Of a DNA stretch of 64,000 nt, positions 25,474 through 37,487 are shown piece by piece. The notes under the pieces were generated by a model. That model made no database searches, was not told the DNA's origin, and saw nothing but the letters and a program-made list of their open reading frames with translations. Numbering within the stretch: position 1 is the stretch's first letter; the number at the start of each line of letters is the position of its first letter. The position numbers and the translations under genes are program-made. Source of the DNA: Paragyromitra xinjiangensis (Eukaryota; Ascomycota; Pezizomycetes; Pezizales; Discinaceae); NCBI GenBank assembly GCA_038503065.1, contig JBCAMK010000002.1, forward strand, positions 62,001 through 126,000, given 5' to 3'.

Positions 25474-28055
25474 ATGGTCAGCGGAACATCAACATCAAAC
25501 ATGGCCTTAACCGATCGATTCGAGATCATCAAGGATATCGGGGATGGAAGTTTCGGTAGTGTCGTCCTTGCTAAGGTTCGATCTGCTGGTGCTGGAGTTG
25601 CTAGGAGGGGAAGCGTAGTATGTGATCCCAATCATTGACTGTCATTACTGGATTCCCCTTACTGATTCCTATGAAGGTGGCTATTAAAACGATGAAAAAA
25701 ACCTTTGATTCCTTTGCGCCTTGCCTGGAGTTGCGAGAAGTTATTTTTCTGCGACAGTTGCCAGCGCATCAGCACTTGGTACCCGCGTTAGATATTTTCT
25801 TGGATCCCCACACCAAAAGGCTACATATCTGCATGGAGTATATGGATGGAAACCTCTATCAGTTGATGAAAGCACGAGAGGGAAAGCTGCTTGAGGGGAG
25901 CGTAGTGAAGAGCGTGTTGTATGTCTATCACAACAGAGCCATCGTCTGGATATTGTATTGACCACCGGACAGGTTCCAAATCTTATCAGGGCTTGAACAC
26001 ATTCACGCCCACGGTTTCTTTCACCGTGACATCAAGCCAGAGAATATCCTCGTCTCGACATCGGCTCAGAACCCTCATGATGCATCAGGATCTTTCCGAC
26101 GCTACTCTAATCTCGTCACACCACCGGCCACACCGCCAACCTATACCGTAAAAATTGCAGATTTTGGGCTTGCGCGTGAAACATCGTCAAAACTGCCCTA
26201 CACGACATATGTATCGACTAGATGGTATCGGGCGCCTGAAGTATTACTGCGTGCAGGTGAATACAGCGCGCCAGTAGATATTTGGGCGGTTGGTGCTATG
26301 GCGGTCGAAGTAGCAACTTTAAAACCATTATTCCCTGGTGGGAATGAAGTGGATCAAGTTTGGAGGGTATGCGAAGTGATGGGATCTCCAGGGCAATGGG
26401 TAGGGCGCAATGGAAAGAAGATGGGCGGTGGGGAGTGGAAAGAAGGCTCAAGGCTAGCAGGGAGATTAGGATTCAGCTTTCCAAGGGTAAGTTCATTATA
26501 TACGTGGAGACCGTTGAGCCTTGCTCATTACGGTCTCATGGAATTTGTTTCCCCTTGCATAAACTATAATAATTTGTATGGAACGCTAAACCTTAAGCAG
26601 ATGGCACCTGTACCGATGGAGTCAATTCTTCAAGCACCCACATGGCCAGCGTCATTGGCAACTTTTGTCACACAGTGTTTGATGTGGGATCCTCGAAACC
26701 GACCAACATCTATTCAAGCTCTACAGCACGAGTACTTCAAAGATGCCGTTGATCCTCTACAGCCTCGATCAAGCACACCATCACGTATGCTTCGGAAGCA
26801 ATCTGAATTAGGAACCAAACAGTCGAGGGACTCAATTACAGACACGCAACCTACACTGGAGAAGAAAAACTCGTGGTTCCGAAAATCATTCATCGGTACA
26901 GTGCGAGGTGATGGAGTTGTTTCTCCACCGCCTACTACCACACTTGATCGTGAATTCAAACCTAAGTCAGATAAAAGAAGCACATGGCATGCTCAAAAGG
27001 TTCCATCCGGTAGTGGAACTTCTAATAACGCAGCACCCATGATGATCTTACCGACCATCCGACCAGTCTCTCCATTGAGTGATGCTGTTTCAGTAGAAGC
27101 TGCCAGGGCACGAAGAGAAAACCACTCGCCTTCAATGGAAAGGGAGAGGAGGAGAATGGAAGAAAAAACGGTCAAAAAGCTTGGGCGGCAGTTGTCTGTA
27201 GCCTCAACCACTTCACAGAATGGCTACTCAAACGTGCATGTCGCAATGGCAGCTGAAAAACTGAATGGCAATGCGAATGGAGGCCTGGCAAGTCCCCCAT
27301 CGGCAGGTGCACAGAAAGAGAGTTTCTTTTCTCATCTTAGGAAGCGGGCACGGAGATTGTCCGGAAAAAATGGTGGGCTGCCTGGGAGCCCTGGAGATGA
27401 GGACTTGGAGGCTGGAATTGGATGTGGAATAGCTTGGGGAGGAAATGCAGGTGGGGGCAGCAACAGGAGCAGCATGTTGGTGGAGAGTCCCAATGATACT
27501 GGAGGATTCGACAGGGCCATCAGGGACGTTGATGGCGTACTGGATGACTCGAACAGTTCGACCTATTCTGGGAACAAAACTACCAACGGAACTGGCTCTA
27601 TTCGGCGGAATTCGAGCTTCCCGCCAACGCCAAACGGATCACGTGCAGGGGAATCTACATCAAGCAATGGTATTGCCATAGCACCGATAAGCTCGAGAAC
27701 ACGAAGAAGCGTACGTGGCGCGAGGCAGCGATACGAAACACCAGATGAAAATGATGAACTTGTTGATGAAGTACTCGCTGCGGCTTCTGGCAAATATCGA
27801 CAAGAAAACAATGAGACACCTAACAGGCGAGCATCCCAGAGGGACCTACGACATGCAAGCAGTGGTATTCACGCGCCCCACGGGTATCCTACACCGAGCC
27901 CCCAACTGGGAAGTCGGGCGAATAGTTATTCTAAGGCCGTTGATGTTATGGCGCGGAGGAAAAGGGAAGAAGATGTACAGCAGCCAAAATGGCCCACACC
28001 TCCTAGCGAGGGTGATGGGTGGGGTGCATATTCGGCTACCATCACGAGACGGTAG
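25474..28055 (+). CDS. ime2: IME2-like meiotic protein kinase (RCK/MAK family)
   Basis: Exons 25474-25617, 25677-25918, 25973-26486 and 26601-28055; 784 residues. The kinase domain starts near residue 14: glycine loop IGDGSFGSV, catalytic lysine in VAIKTMKK, catalytic loop FFHRDIKPENIL, DFGLARE, and the activation segment YTTYVSTRWYRAPE, whose T-x-Y matches Ime2, MAK and ICK kinases. An insert rich in Ser/Pro/Thr lies between HRDIKPENIL and DFGLA. The C-terminal 400 residues are low-complexity and basic/Ser-rich, ending WPTPPSEGDGWGAYSA. In yeasts Ime2 promotes meiosis; in filamentous fungi homologues act on light-dependent or sexual development. Intron 3 (114 bases) has no stop and keeps the frame. 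Start chosen at the ATG nearest to the glycine loop exon. Confidence 0.9.
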
Positions 28056-31000
28056 GATGGGCTGGGTCTACATGTAGCAAAACGCTTGTGATATTTTTTC
28101 CCTTTGTAACTTTCCATTTTTTCCATTTTTCGAATGCAAATCGGCATTAGGTTTCTTCGTTGTTTTAGTAAAAGCGTTGAAAAAGGCTGAAAACACCACT
28201 GAAAAGAAATTGCTGGGTACAAGGAGTTTTTTCTTTCATTTGTTAATTTTTTTTGTGTATTTCTCTCGGTTTCCATTCTGCTGGTGGGGTTTTTCTTTTT
28301 GTCGGATGCATCATTGAGTCGGTTTTCATCGGTCTGTCTTCGCATTTATCTACTTATTATTTTCTAGCTCTTTTCTTCTACAGCTATAAGCACCTAGTAT
28401 CTACATCTTCTCCTCTTCACTTTTTTTGCTGGCTGGTTTTTATCTTTATTTCTTTATTTCTTTCCTTTTTCCTGTTCGATAGTAGCTGTGTTGGTCGCAG
28501 CAGTCAGTCAGTTAGTGTTTTGGAGTCTGTTTTGCTTACCGTTTCCTTTGTCATGCGAGTGAATTGTCTCTAGCTACCTTCCTTTTACTATATCATTCTA
28601 CCTAAATATCTAGTTTACCCCATTATTGGGCATGAAAATCAAGGCCATCGGCGCCCTCAATCGCCATATCGTTATCCACTACAAGGTTCATCGTATCACG
28701 TTTCGCTTATGGGACTTTCTTGGATTTCCTTTTGCGTGGTTCAGTTCTGAAAGCTTGGGCTTCGACGGGGTGTAGCAAAGGACAGACTCCCAAGACCCGA
28801 AAGCAGGTAATGAAACTTCGTGAGACGTCCCGGCTCGGCTCGCTCGTCGTACAGGAAACGGGAAATTTGCACCAGGACATGTCACGATGGTGGGTTTTTT
28901 GTTTTTCCATTTGTTATGATACCTTGTTTGGAGTTTTTATTACAACTTCGTTACGTGTGAGCGCATGCCGACTTACTACCAATATCAGGTTACTTTGTGG
29001 GGCCAAGTCGGGGAAACGCAGAGTAACGGGACGAACCAATTTTTCCATCCTTTGTTGCGATAGAGATTTCCGTAAAGCTCGCAAATCGCGTCGTCGATCA
29101 AGTGAGGTAACTTGCTGATTGTAGGCATGTACATGCGTCTTACCATACACATCGACAATTTTTAAGGGGCTAAAAAAATTTCCCATAAATTAGAGACATG
29201 TCTATGTCATATATCATAGATCGGGCTACTGCACACCTTACCGAGGACGTGACGCGTGACGACAGGCAGAAGCGAAGTCATTGCTACTTGCATATTCTTC
29301 AAGTGAGTAAGATTACCGGCGATCTGAACCCCAGGAAGGAGATTTCTTCATCTCAATCTTATGGCGGGGAGGGATTGGATGTCTGAGCTCGGGACTCAAT
29401 GGAATTTGATTACTGACGATGAGGATGAGGAGGTCATCGATGAGAGATGACTTAGGTCTAGTAATCCGCAATGCGTACATATACGATGGAGTAACAAAAG
29501 TACATGTACTTTAAAGTAGAATACATGTGCACCACGTGAAGAAGTACATGCGCTAGCGGGTAGATGGAGTGAAATGGAAATGCAGGGTGGACGGGCGGGG
29601 TCCTGGGGGTATTTTGCGGGGAAAAGTTGAAGAAGGGGGAGGTGGTTCCGGGATTGCGGTAAGTGGTGGCGCTTTTCCTTGGCCGATATGCCGGCTCTTT
29701 TATTGCAGGAGAGTACATATTTTATGTGTTGCGCGGAGGATATGCTGATTTCTGGGCTGGTTTGTGCAGATGGTGGATAAAGGAGGATTTCTGGGCGACT
29801 TGAGGTATCATGAGGCTTTTGTGATATTTCTGAGTGTATGTTGTGGAGGTTAAGATTCGGTGTTATGCTCATTGGCTCTGCTTACCATGGAATGAGAGAT
29901 CGAGGAGTCGAAATTTAACTCTTCCTCTCATCGTTCTCCTTATTCTTCGTGCTCACCACTACACCACCATTTCTGGTTTCACGATGAGCGTTTTCTTTTG
30001 ACATGTTTTTCTTTTTCCTTCCGTGCATACGGATTATTGCTCGTCTCTTGTGACCGTTCCGATCAAGAGATTAATCCTCGATCGAAGAGGGCTTTCAACT
30101 AGAGCCACAAGCGTCTTGTGTCCTTCCCCAACTCCTCAACTCCTTTGCCGAACCGCGGATATCTCGGTCCATTAGTGTCTCGTAAGCGTTACCGAACTCT
30201 CGGGGCTTGTTGCATAAAAGGTGGTCCGCAGCTGCAGGAATGAGGTTGAAGTTCACGTGAAGGGCAACGCCAAGCCCCAACAGAGCCTCATCGCGATGCT
30301 TGGAGAGGCTTTAGAGGCTGATTGCGCAGCTAGGAAGACATTACTCTAAATAGATCAGCGAGTATCTGCACAACTTAATTGGGGGAACGAAGAAACTAAA
30401 AATATAGGAGTTTCGATGGCAAAATGCCCCGCCCGGGTAACCAGTTATGCCTACCCAAAATCTGATTCGTCACTGAAAATCACTCGTGATTTGCGAAGCT
30501 TTGCAGACAACTTACCCCTGTGGCGGGCATCAATCGCAATCAAAGTATTTTTATATCGCTTGGAGCTAGAACAAATGCTGAGGTGAGTTCTAGAGAAAGC
30601 TGAAGGGCGGTGCCGGGAATGCCTCGACCAAGACTATTCAGCAGGTGTTCTGCCAGATCGCCTAGTGCTGCTCCCAGGCTGTGATCGTTTTATATTAGCC
30701 GCCGTCGTGTCGATTCCCTCGATGGAAAGTTTGTGTTAGCTATGATGTGGATAAAGAATAAACCTTGGCACTGATTCGTGTTTTGTATTTGACCAATGAG
30801 CTGGGAGCTGGGCGTTTCGTTCCGGGCTCCAGTTGGTGGCAACTTTATGGTGAACGCCGTAGCCTAGCAGACTGTGCTACAAATGCACAGATGTCCTATG
30901 CGTTCTAACTGGCGCTTGCTCAGGGCGCCCTCGGTGGGTGCAGCGGTCATCTCTCATTTTGCCTTTGCGGAATGAAGATTGTAATTTTTTAGATCTCTAA

Positions 31001-31143
31001 AAGAAGTAATGGATGTTGATCTAAAGTTGGCAAGCGTTTTACTTTCTTGAAGTTAGCGGACGAGTGACTGTATGTGATTGATTTGACTAATTGGGCGAAG
31101 TTTTATCCTAGATATAGTGTGGTGGTTATATAATAGCATATCA
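28056..31143. other. Intergenic region, about 3 kb
   Basis: The T-rich 3' flank of the IME2-like gene covers 28080-28620. The remainder holds no frame with recognisable motifs, and no repeat seen. Confidence 0.5.
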
Positions 31144-31240
31144 GACACTGTGGTGGAGTGGTTAACACGTTCGCCTGCTATTCCTCGGAAAGCGAAAGCG
31201 GATGCCTTCGGGCGCGCGAGTTCGAATCTCGTCGGTGTCG
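31144..31240 (+). tRNA. tRNA-Ser (GCT) with a 10-base intron
   Basis: Acceptor GACACTG pairs with CGGTGTC (one T-G). The D arm is GTGGAGTGGTTAACAC. The anticodon stem TTCGC/GCGAA encloses CT-GCT-A, an intron of about 10 bases (TTCCTCGGAA), then A. A long variable arm (GGATGCCTTCGGGCGC region) marks it as class II. The T arm is GCGAG-TTCGAAT-CTCGT. A T-run (ATTCTTTTTTT) follows. Confidence 0.9.
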
Positions 31241-31736
31241 ATATTCTTTTTTTCTTTCTGTGATGGTGGCTGGGCTGTTAGCTATTGCAAAGGCTGGGTA
31301 GAGTCATTGATATCATTCTGGCTGTTTTGTCGTCCACATACACTCTTTTGTGAACTATCTCTTGACAACCAAGGATAAGAAAATATTTGGATGGGTGGTC
31401 CTTTAATGTTTAAGGTAAGGGTATGTATGGGTAGCTTTAAAATCATATTTTGGTGTAGTGTTAAGCTTGGCAGGGAAGTTTGAATTAGGACAAGACGCGT
31501 CATTTACTTTTACAAAATCTAATTCTCAGGGTACCGGGGCATATTGGGAGAGCGTGGCAGGAGCAGATATATATTTTCTTTTAGGAATATGGATTTGATT
31601 TTTGAGTTATAGATTATTTGGGGTATTGTTGCTAGTTGTGAGTGGATATTCTGAGTTTGCTATGTATATCGAGATCTGTTGTTAGCCGAGTGACATCGTG
31701 TGATCCAATCTGGCCGCCCCTGTATCCATTACAGAT
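31241..31736. other. Gap between two tRNAs
   Basis: T-run terminator of the upstream tRNA-Ser at its start; nothing else seen. Confidence 0.5.
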
Positions 31737-31809
31737 GGTTACGTGGTGTAGTGGTTATCACACCTGTCTCACACACAGGTGGTCCCCGGTTCAAGCCCGG
31801 GCGTGATCA
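31737..31809 (+). tRNA. tRNA-Val (CAC), intronless
   Basis: Acceptor GGTTACG pairs with CGTGATC (two G-T pairs). The D arm is GTGTAGTGGTTATCAC. The anticodon stem CCTGT/ACAGG has the 7-base loop CT-CAC-AC. The T arm is CCCGG-TTCAAGC-CCGGG. TTTT follows at 31810-31813. Its body is closely similar to the tRNA-Val(AAC) at 18.7 kb. Confidence 0.93.
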
Positions 31810-31813
31810 TTTT

Positions 31814-32460
31814 GTTACGTCGTGGTTTGTTGGGTTCTATATCATTCGTTTATTGACTGATCTGGATGGTAGTTTGGTTCCCATTTTTTAAACTAGCCGT
31901 GTATAGCTTTCAGGGCCTTTCGTCGGATTTAGTCTGTTCTCTCTTCTATATGTTTAATCTCATGTTGTTATTTGCTGCCGTGAGGCTTCGTTATGGTGTC
32001 CGTTGAGGTTTTCAGTAACCCTGACTTGGAGCGGCAATGAGTCTTTGTGGGTTAATTGGGCTATGGAAGAAAGTAACTAGTATACTTGAGGTTCATACTT
32101 TAAGGTGTTTTCTAGGCCCCGGCTGCTTTTTAAGGCTGGTTCTGTTCGTGGTTAAGAGATAGGCCCGGGTTGTGCTGAATATATTAAATCACTGTCTCTC
32201 ACTCGATTACTGCCCGACGGCATATGCGAGTGCTGGGGTGATTTCAAGAGTAAGTTTGATGCCGGGTAGGGGGAAATATATGTTATGTCAATTGCAACTT
32301 GAACGGGAGGAAATTGAAGAGAGTGAAAACATAGTGATTCCATTTGAATTAAAGTATTCGCATTATATTAAGCAATATCAAAGAAATGGTTTCGCACTTC
32401 CTGAGCGGTATCAGTATTCAGCATAAATTGGTCTTCATCATTCGAATCCACCTCAGGCAA
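31814..32460. other. Intergenic gap
   Basis: No gene, repeat or RNA seen. Confidence 0.5.
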
Positions 32461-33261
32461 TCATGCCACCACAAATCCCGCCGAAAACAACACTAAATTC
32501 ACGCCGAAATTTTCGTTGACGCCCTTCCTACTCCCTTCGACACGCCAGTGTTCCAACCTCCTCTCTCCAGACGGGTTCTCCTTAGTATCACCCTCCATCC
32601 CTAGAGTCTCGACTGCAAATCTAAACCTCTGGACCATATCCTCTTTCAAATGGGTATAATTACTCCCAATACGCAACCTCCCCTTCTCCCCTTCATCATC
32701 TCTCCCACCGCCACCTTTCATATCAAAAGGTAGACACAACCATAAGCTCTCCCCGATAGAACTCCCCCCTTCAACGAACAACTCCAATCCACAGAACCTC
32801 CTTAAAAACACCCCCGTAGTCATTACCCCCCGTTCGTCCCGCCCATCCCACATTTCTTTCCCACATCCCTTTCCTACAAATAATCTCCTCACCTCCGTTT
32901 CCAGATCCCGCCGGAATACCGTACGGCAATGACAGATCTGTCTCCGTAGCTCTTCCTCTCTGGTCACAGGGGCAGTGAGACAGCGATCACAACGAGATGC
33001 GGTTTCGAGGCGGTGGTTCCAACGGGAATGGATCTCGCGTCGGTAGGCTGCGATGAGATGCCATTCGATGCGGGTAGCTATGGACAAGGGGAGACGGGAT
33101 AGAGGTGGAAGGAGGAAGGAGTTGGAGTTTCCGTACTGGTGGCAGAGACGAAATGCGTGGAGGGCGGGTAGGAGTGCCGTGTATGCATGGAGTGAGAGGA
33201 ATAATGGGACCTGAGAGACAGGGCGGGCCCAGAGGAGGTGGGGAGTGGAGTTGGGGGTCAT
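32461..33261 (-). CDS. Uncharacterised fungal protein
   Basis: Single exon of 266 residues from the ATG at 33261 (MTPNSTPHLLWARP). The frame is open about 135 bases upstream, but only from a non-ATG codon. Not recognised. The N-terminal part is hydrophobic and helical (VPLFLSLHAYTALLPALHAF), followed by RLPLSIATRIEWHLIAAYRREI, which loosely recalls an F-box helix. In the middle are paired cysteines (ASRCDRCL, RRQICHC) that could bind a metal. The C-terminus ends in a hydrophobic VNLVLFSAGFVVA. The long stop-free frame with protein-like composition supports a real gene. It is tandem with the 2H phosphoesterase gene; no functional link can be inferred. Confidence 0.6.
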   Translation of the reverse strand: MTPNSTPHLLWARPVSQVPLFLSLHAYTALLPALHAFRLCHQYGNSNSFLLPPLSRLPLSIATRIEWHLIAAYRREIHSRWNHRLETASRCDRCLTAPVTREEELRRQICHCRTVFRRDLETEVRRLFVGKGCGKEMWDGRDERGVMTTGVFLRRFCGLELFVEGGSSIGESLWLCLPFDMKGGGGRDDEGEKGRLRIGSNYTHLKEDMVQRFRFAVETLGMEGDTKENPSGERRLEHWRVEGSRKGVNENFGVNLVLFSAGFVVA

Positions 33262-33892
33262 TGTTTGATAAGATAAAAGGGCTTTGATGGATAGATGGAA
33301 ATGGGGATGGGTGCTTGTAGTTGAGGCCTCACTCGTCTGGTGATCTTTTTTGGATTTCGTGTCTTTAATTAGCCTCTTCCTAAGACAGTCTTTCACTGAC
33401 CGCCTTCTGCATGAAGTATTACGAAGAAGAATTGTAGGGGATTAGGAGATATCCAAGGGTGGGTTAAAGAAGTGGCTCTCTACTCATAGTGGGTAGTTAT
33501 AAAGCGGTAATGAATCAATCTCGAAGCATGGGGGATCACTCGCTCGGATGAAAACAGCAATCAGCTTATGCTCCATCCCTCCCTCGTACGCCAACCATGA
33601 GAGCAACGAGGATGCTAAATAAAAAAAGAGGTATAGTAAACCTCAATACCTATTTTACTCCTATGGTATGATAAATGACACAAAGAGCATTCGAAATGGC
33701 TATATAGTTTCTTCTGCGTTGGTATATACAATTGCTATGCAGGATGAGGTACTAAAAACTCCCCGTAGAGCCCTCATCTCCATCTGAAATCCATCAATGG
33801 AGGAAAACATCAATGATACCTCGCGAGATATCAAAGGCCTAAACTTCTACCCAGCCTATACTCTCATACCAAAATCCATATCAAACCCCCAC
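33262..33892. other. Intergenic gap
   Basis: Promoter of the unknown gene and 3' flank of the phosphoesterase gene. Nothing else seen. Confidence 0.5.
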
Positions 33893-34696
33893 TCAAAACA
33901 TCCTCTCCCCACAAACCAAATACCCCTGACTCGTCCCATCCTCTGCCCTCACCTCCCCCATCCTACAAACCGCAACCTTATCCAACCTAACCCCATCCGC
34001 AAATGTCACATCTCTATACTTATCCACCACATCCTCCGCATCAAAACACTCTCTCTGACCCCTCCCATCTCCTCTCCCTCTACCCCTCCCGCCACCACCA
34101 CCTCGACCTCGGCCTCGACCCCCATCTCTCCCCCCTTTGGAATAAATCGTATTAACCACCGTCACATGCAACTTCAACTCCCTATCCTCCTTCACCATCA
34201 ACCCTTCCTCTTCAAACGCCGTTTTAACCGCCTCAGCAAATACTCTCAATCTCCCTGTACTATCGCAAGGAACGGCATACAACACCGATGTCCGTCGCCT
34301 CTGCCCCATTGCATCAAGGCCTCGTAGATCAATAGTAAATGGTTCCACCTCAGTACTCGGATTTAACGACTGCAAAAGCTGCGTGATATCGAGTCCTGTC
34401 TCAACGAAATTTTTCGCGCGTTGTATCAGCGTGGATGAAGTCAGAGACATGACGCCAAGTGTCAAGTGCATTGTTACGGCAGGTCTGATAGCGGAGGCAG
34501 AGACGAGTTCTTCATTGATGACGAGGTCGTTTTGGAGTGCTTCAAGAGAGAGGGTGAGTTGTGGTGTGGCGTTGTGGAGTGGGATGCAGAGGAAGTGGGT
34601 TAGTTGTGGCTTTTTGGGCTTTGAGCCTGGGCCCCGAGAGGGCCCCACCAGAGGAGTTGATCCTGATGCTAATCCTGGTGTTGTTGACGTTGACAT
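33893..34696 (-). CDS. AKAP7/ASCC1-like 2H phosphoesterase with an RG-rich insert
   Basis: Single exon of 267 residues from the ATG at 34696 (AAAATGTCAACG context); in-frame ATGs at 34747 and 34861 could extend it. Two H-x-T motifs of the 2H (2'-5' RNA ligase-like) fold are present: MHLTLGVM near residue 77 and LHVTVVNT near 177. The preceding strand LTHFLCIPL and the end FDAEDVVDKYRDVTFADGVRLDKVAVCRMG match the AKAP7/ASCC1 phosphoesterase domain. Family members cleave or process cyclic or 2'-5' phosphodiesters in RNA, or assist alkylation repair (ASCC1); no KH domain is seen here. Directly after the second motif is a stretch of RG/GG repeats (about residues 190-213), an RNA-binding type of sequence placed in a loop of the domain. 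Confidence 0.82.
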   Translation of the reverse strand: MSTSTTPGLASGSTPLVGPSRGPGSKPKKPQLTHFLCIPLHNATPQLTLSLEALQNDLVINEELVSASAIRPAVTMHLTLGVMSLTSSTLIQRAKNFVETGLDITQLLQSLNPSTEVEPFTIDLRGLDAMGQRRRTSVLYAVPCDSTGRLRVFAEAVKTAFEEEGLMVKEDRELKLHVTVVNTIYSKGGRDGGRGRGRGGGGGRGRGRGDGRGQRECFDAEDVVDKYRDVTFADGVRLDKVAVCRMGEVRAEDGTSQGYLVCGERMF

Positions 34697-35738
<1,042 letters not shown>

Positions 35739-35987
35739 TGTATCGAAAACTGTTTAACAACGAAAGATGAGTATGATAGGTGTTATAGCGACCGCGTGGA
35801 TTGAGTGATAGTGAGAGCGGAAGAGGAGTGAGAGTGAGACGTCGAAGTGGAGGTCGAGAGAGGATGAGACGGAACCCAGGTTAAAAAAGGATCGGGGGAG
35901 CGGCGAGGGAAATTTTTTTCTTACATTCGAGTTCGACAAACAAGGAACCTTGGGTTTTGTGGCTGTGAAGTAGCGAGTTGAGCCACT

Positions 35988-36002
35988 TGATTGGGCCAAT
36001 CA
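35988..36002. promoter_or_regulatory. Inverted pair of CCAAT boxes upstream of cytochrome c
   Basis: TGATTGGGCCAATCA: an ATTGG and a CCAAT facing each other around one base, 250 bases upstream of the cytochrome c ATG. CCAAT is the site of the HAP2/3/5 complex, known to drive respiratory genes including cytochrome c in fungi. The role here is inferred. Confidence 0.6.
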
Positions 36003-37377
36003 TCTCCCGACTATTTGCGAGACGGCTGGACTGGGCTAAACCGGCCTTCCCGGGATCGCCCGCCCGATGTTAGCCCGCGGCGTGACGAGATGTCCCTCCC
36101 TACGTAGCCAGCCGCCATTTTGCCGGCGCTGCGGGAATTTCTTGATGGGCTGAAGGAGTCAAGGACTTGGGCAGAAATTCTGTCTTACGGCATAGTCAGC
36201 GAGAAGCAGCGATAACGGTGCATACAACCTGTAGTGTAAGTACCTAGAATGTCTGTTTGTGATAGAAACGCATGTTTTAATTTTTTTCTCGCTTTTGATG
36301 CTATGAGGCTGAAAAAGGTCCATCGCCGGCATCCGATGTGTCGTATTCGCTGCACAGGTTCTCGGGTTTCCCAGGAACAGCCAGAATGAACGGTTGTGTA
36401 ACCGAACCGCGAAATGGGCTCGTGAGGGAGGGGACTGGAATTGCTAGCCAGAATGTTCTTCAAGACGTTGATTCTTGCAAGCGCGAGGCTCACGCGATCA
36501 CGTGGTGGAGCTGGCTTTACTATTCCACTTCGAAAGTAGCAGGCTCTTAGGGTTTGACTCAGATTAACTGCTCTGACGGTACAGGAGATGGATGTTGGGT
36601 TGCACACCTGAGGGTTGAGGAGTTCTCGGCTGGCAGGTAAAGGAACGCCGAGATACATCTACAGGGTAAAATGCTTAGTATCGTTTACATCTTAATCCTG
36701 ATGAGTGTCACTTGGGGGAATTTACTGTGACTTTCGGTATATTCAGTCTTTACCAGCCTGGAAAGTCAAACCCCAATCAGATGTATGCTCCTACGGGCAT
36801 CATGTAGTACATACACGTATGAATTCATGACTCGCGATGAGAGATTCTCCGAGTGTATACCAGAGTTACAAGTGTCTGGTTAAGCAAATGTAAAGACTGA
36901 ACAATGGGCATTAAACACTAAATTGCCAATACTACATGTATACTCTAACCTTCCCCTCTAGTGGTATCTCTAGACTCTGTAGGGTCTTCCGCATTTTCCT
37001 AGCTGGAGGTGTAGAGAGTGGTATTGAGGCGAGGGATGGCGTATGAACTGAAGATTTTAAGGACCAACAAAGCTTGAATGAGATACGTATGGCACCTTGT
37101 TAAGATACATGTATACTTACTTCCGCTATCGAAATTTTATGTCTAAACGCCATAAGCTTATAGGTCTAGGGTATCCCTTTGGAGGCTGCATACAGTTGAT
37201 GAGGGGTTATTATTCTTCTGCTGGCATAAAATGTGACTTGTTGAGCGGACCGAAAGGCACCAGTAGTCTCCTGCCATTATTTGTACAATTAAATTTAACG
37301 GCAAATTGGCGAGAAAGCAAACCCTCGTACAATGACTCCCTGATCAACAATCATCATAAACAAACTTACCCATAAGG

Positions 37378-37396
37378 TTAGGGTTAATCACGTGAT
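37378..37396. promoter_or_regulatory. TTAGGGTTA plus ATCACGTGAT element
   Basis: A telobox-like TTAGGGTTA (Tbf1-type site) abuts the 10-base palindrome ATCACGTGAT (Cbf1/bHLH-type E-box), 92 bases before the ATG at 37488. Position suggests a core promoter element. Confidence 0.5.
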
Positions 37397-37487
37397 CATA
37401 TCTGGACGTCATATTCGTGTCCACTCCCAAACCTTTCCATTCACCAAACCCAGTCTCAGACTTCGGCGCTCAGCACACCCTACAAAC

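Larger units (their letters stand above)
35739..37487. other. Divergent intergenic region of cytochrome c and the DDRGK-like gene
   Basis: GC-rich near 36030-36140. Contains the CCAAT pair and the CACGTG/TTAGGG elements listed separately. The frame at 36185-36658 on the minus strand shows no family and is not called. Confidence 0.5.

Noticed and set aside
31700..31891. 63-codon plus-strand frame
   Set aside because: It reads across tRNA-Val(CAC), so it is a shadow of the RNA gene.
36185..36658. 157-codon minus-strand frame upstream of cytochrome c
   Set aside because: No motif, lies in a divergent promoter region, and has no homology I can recognise.
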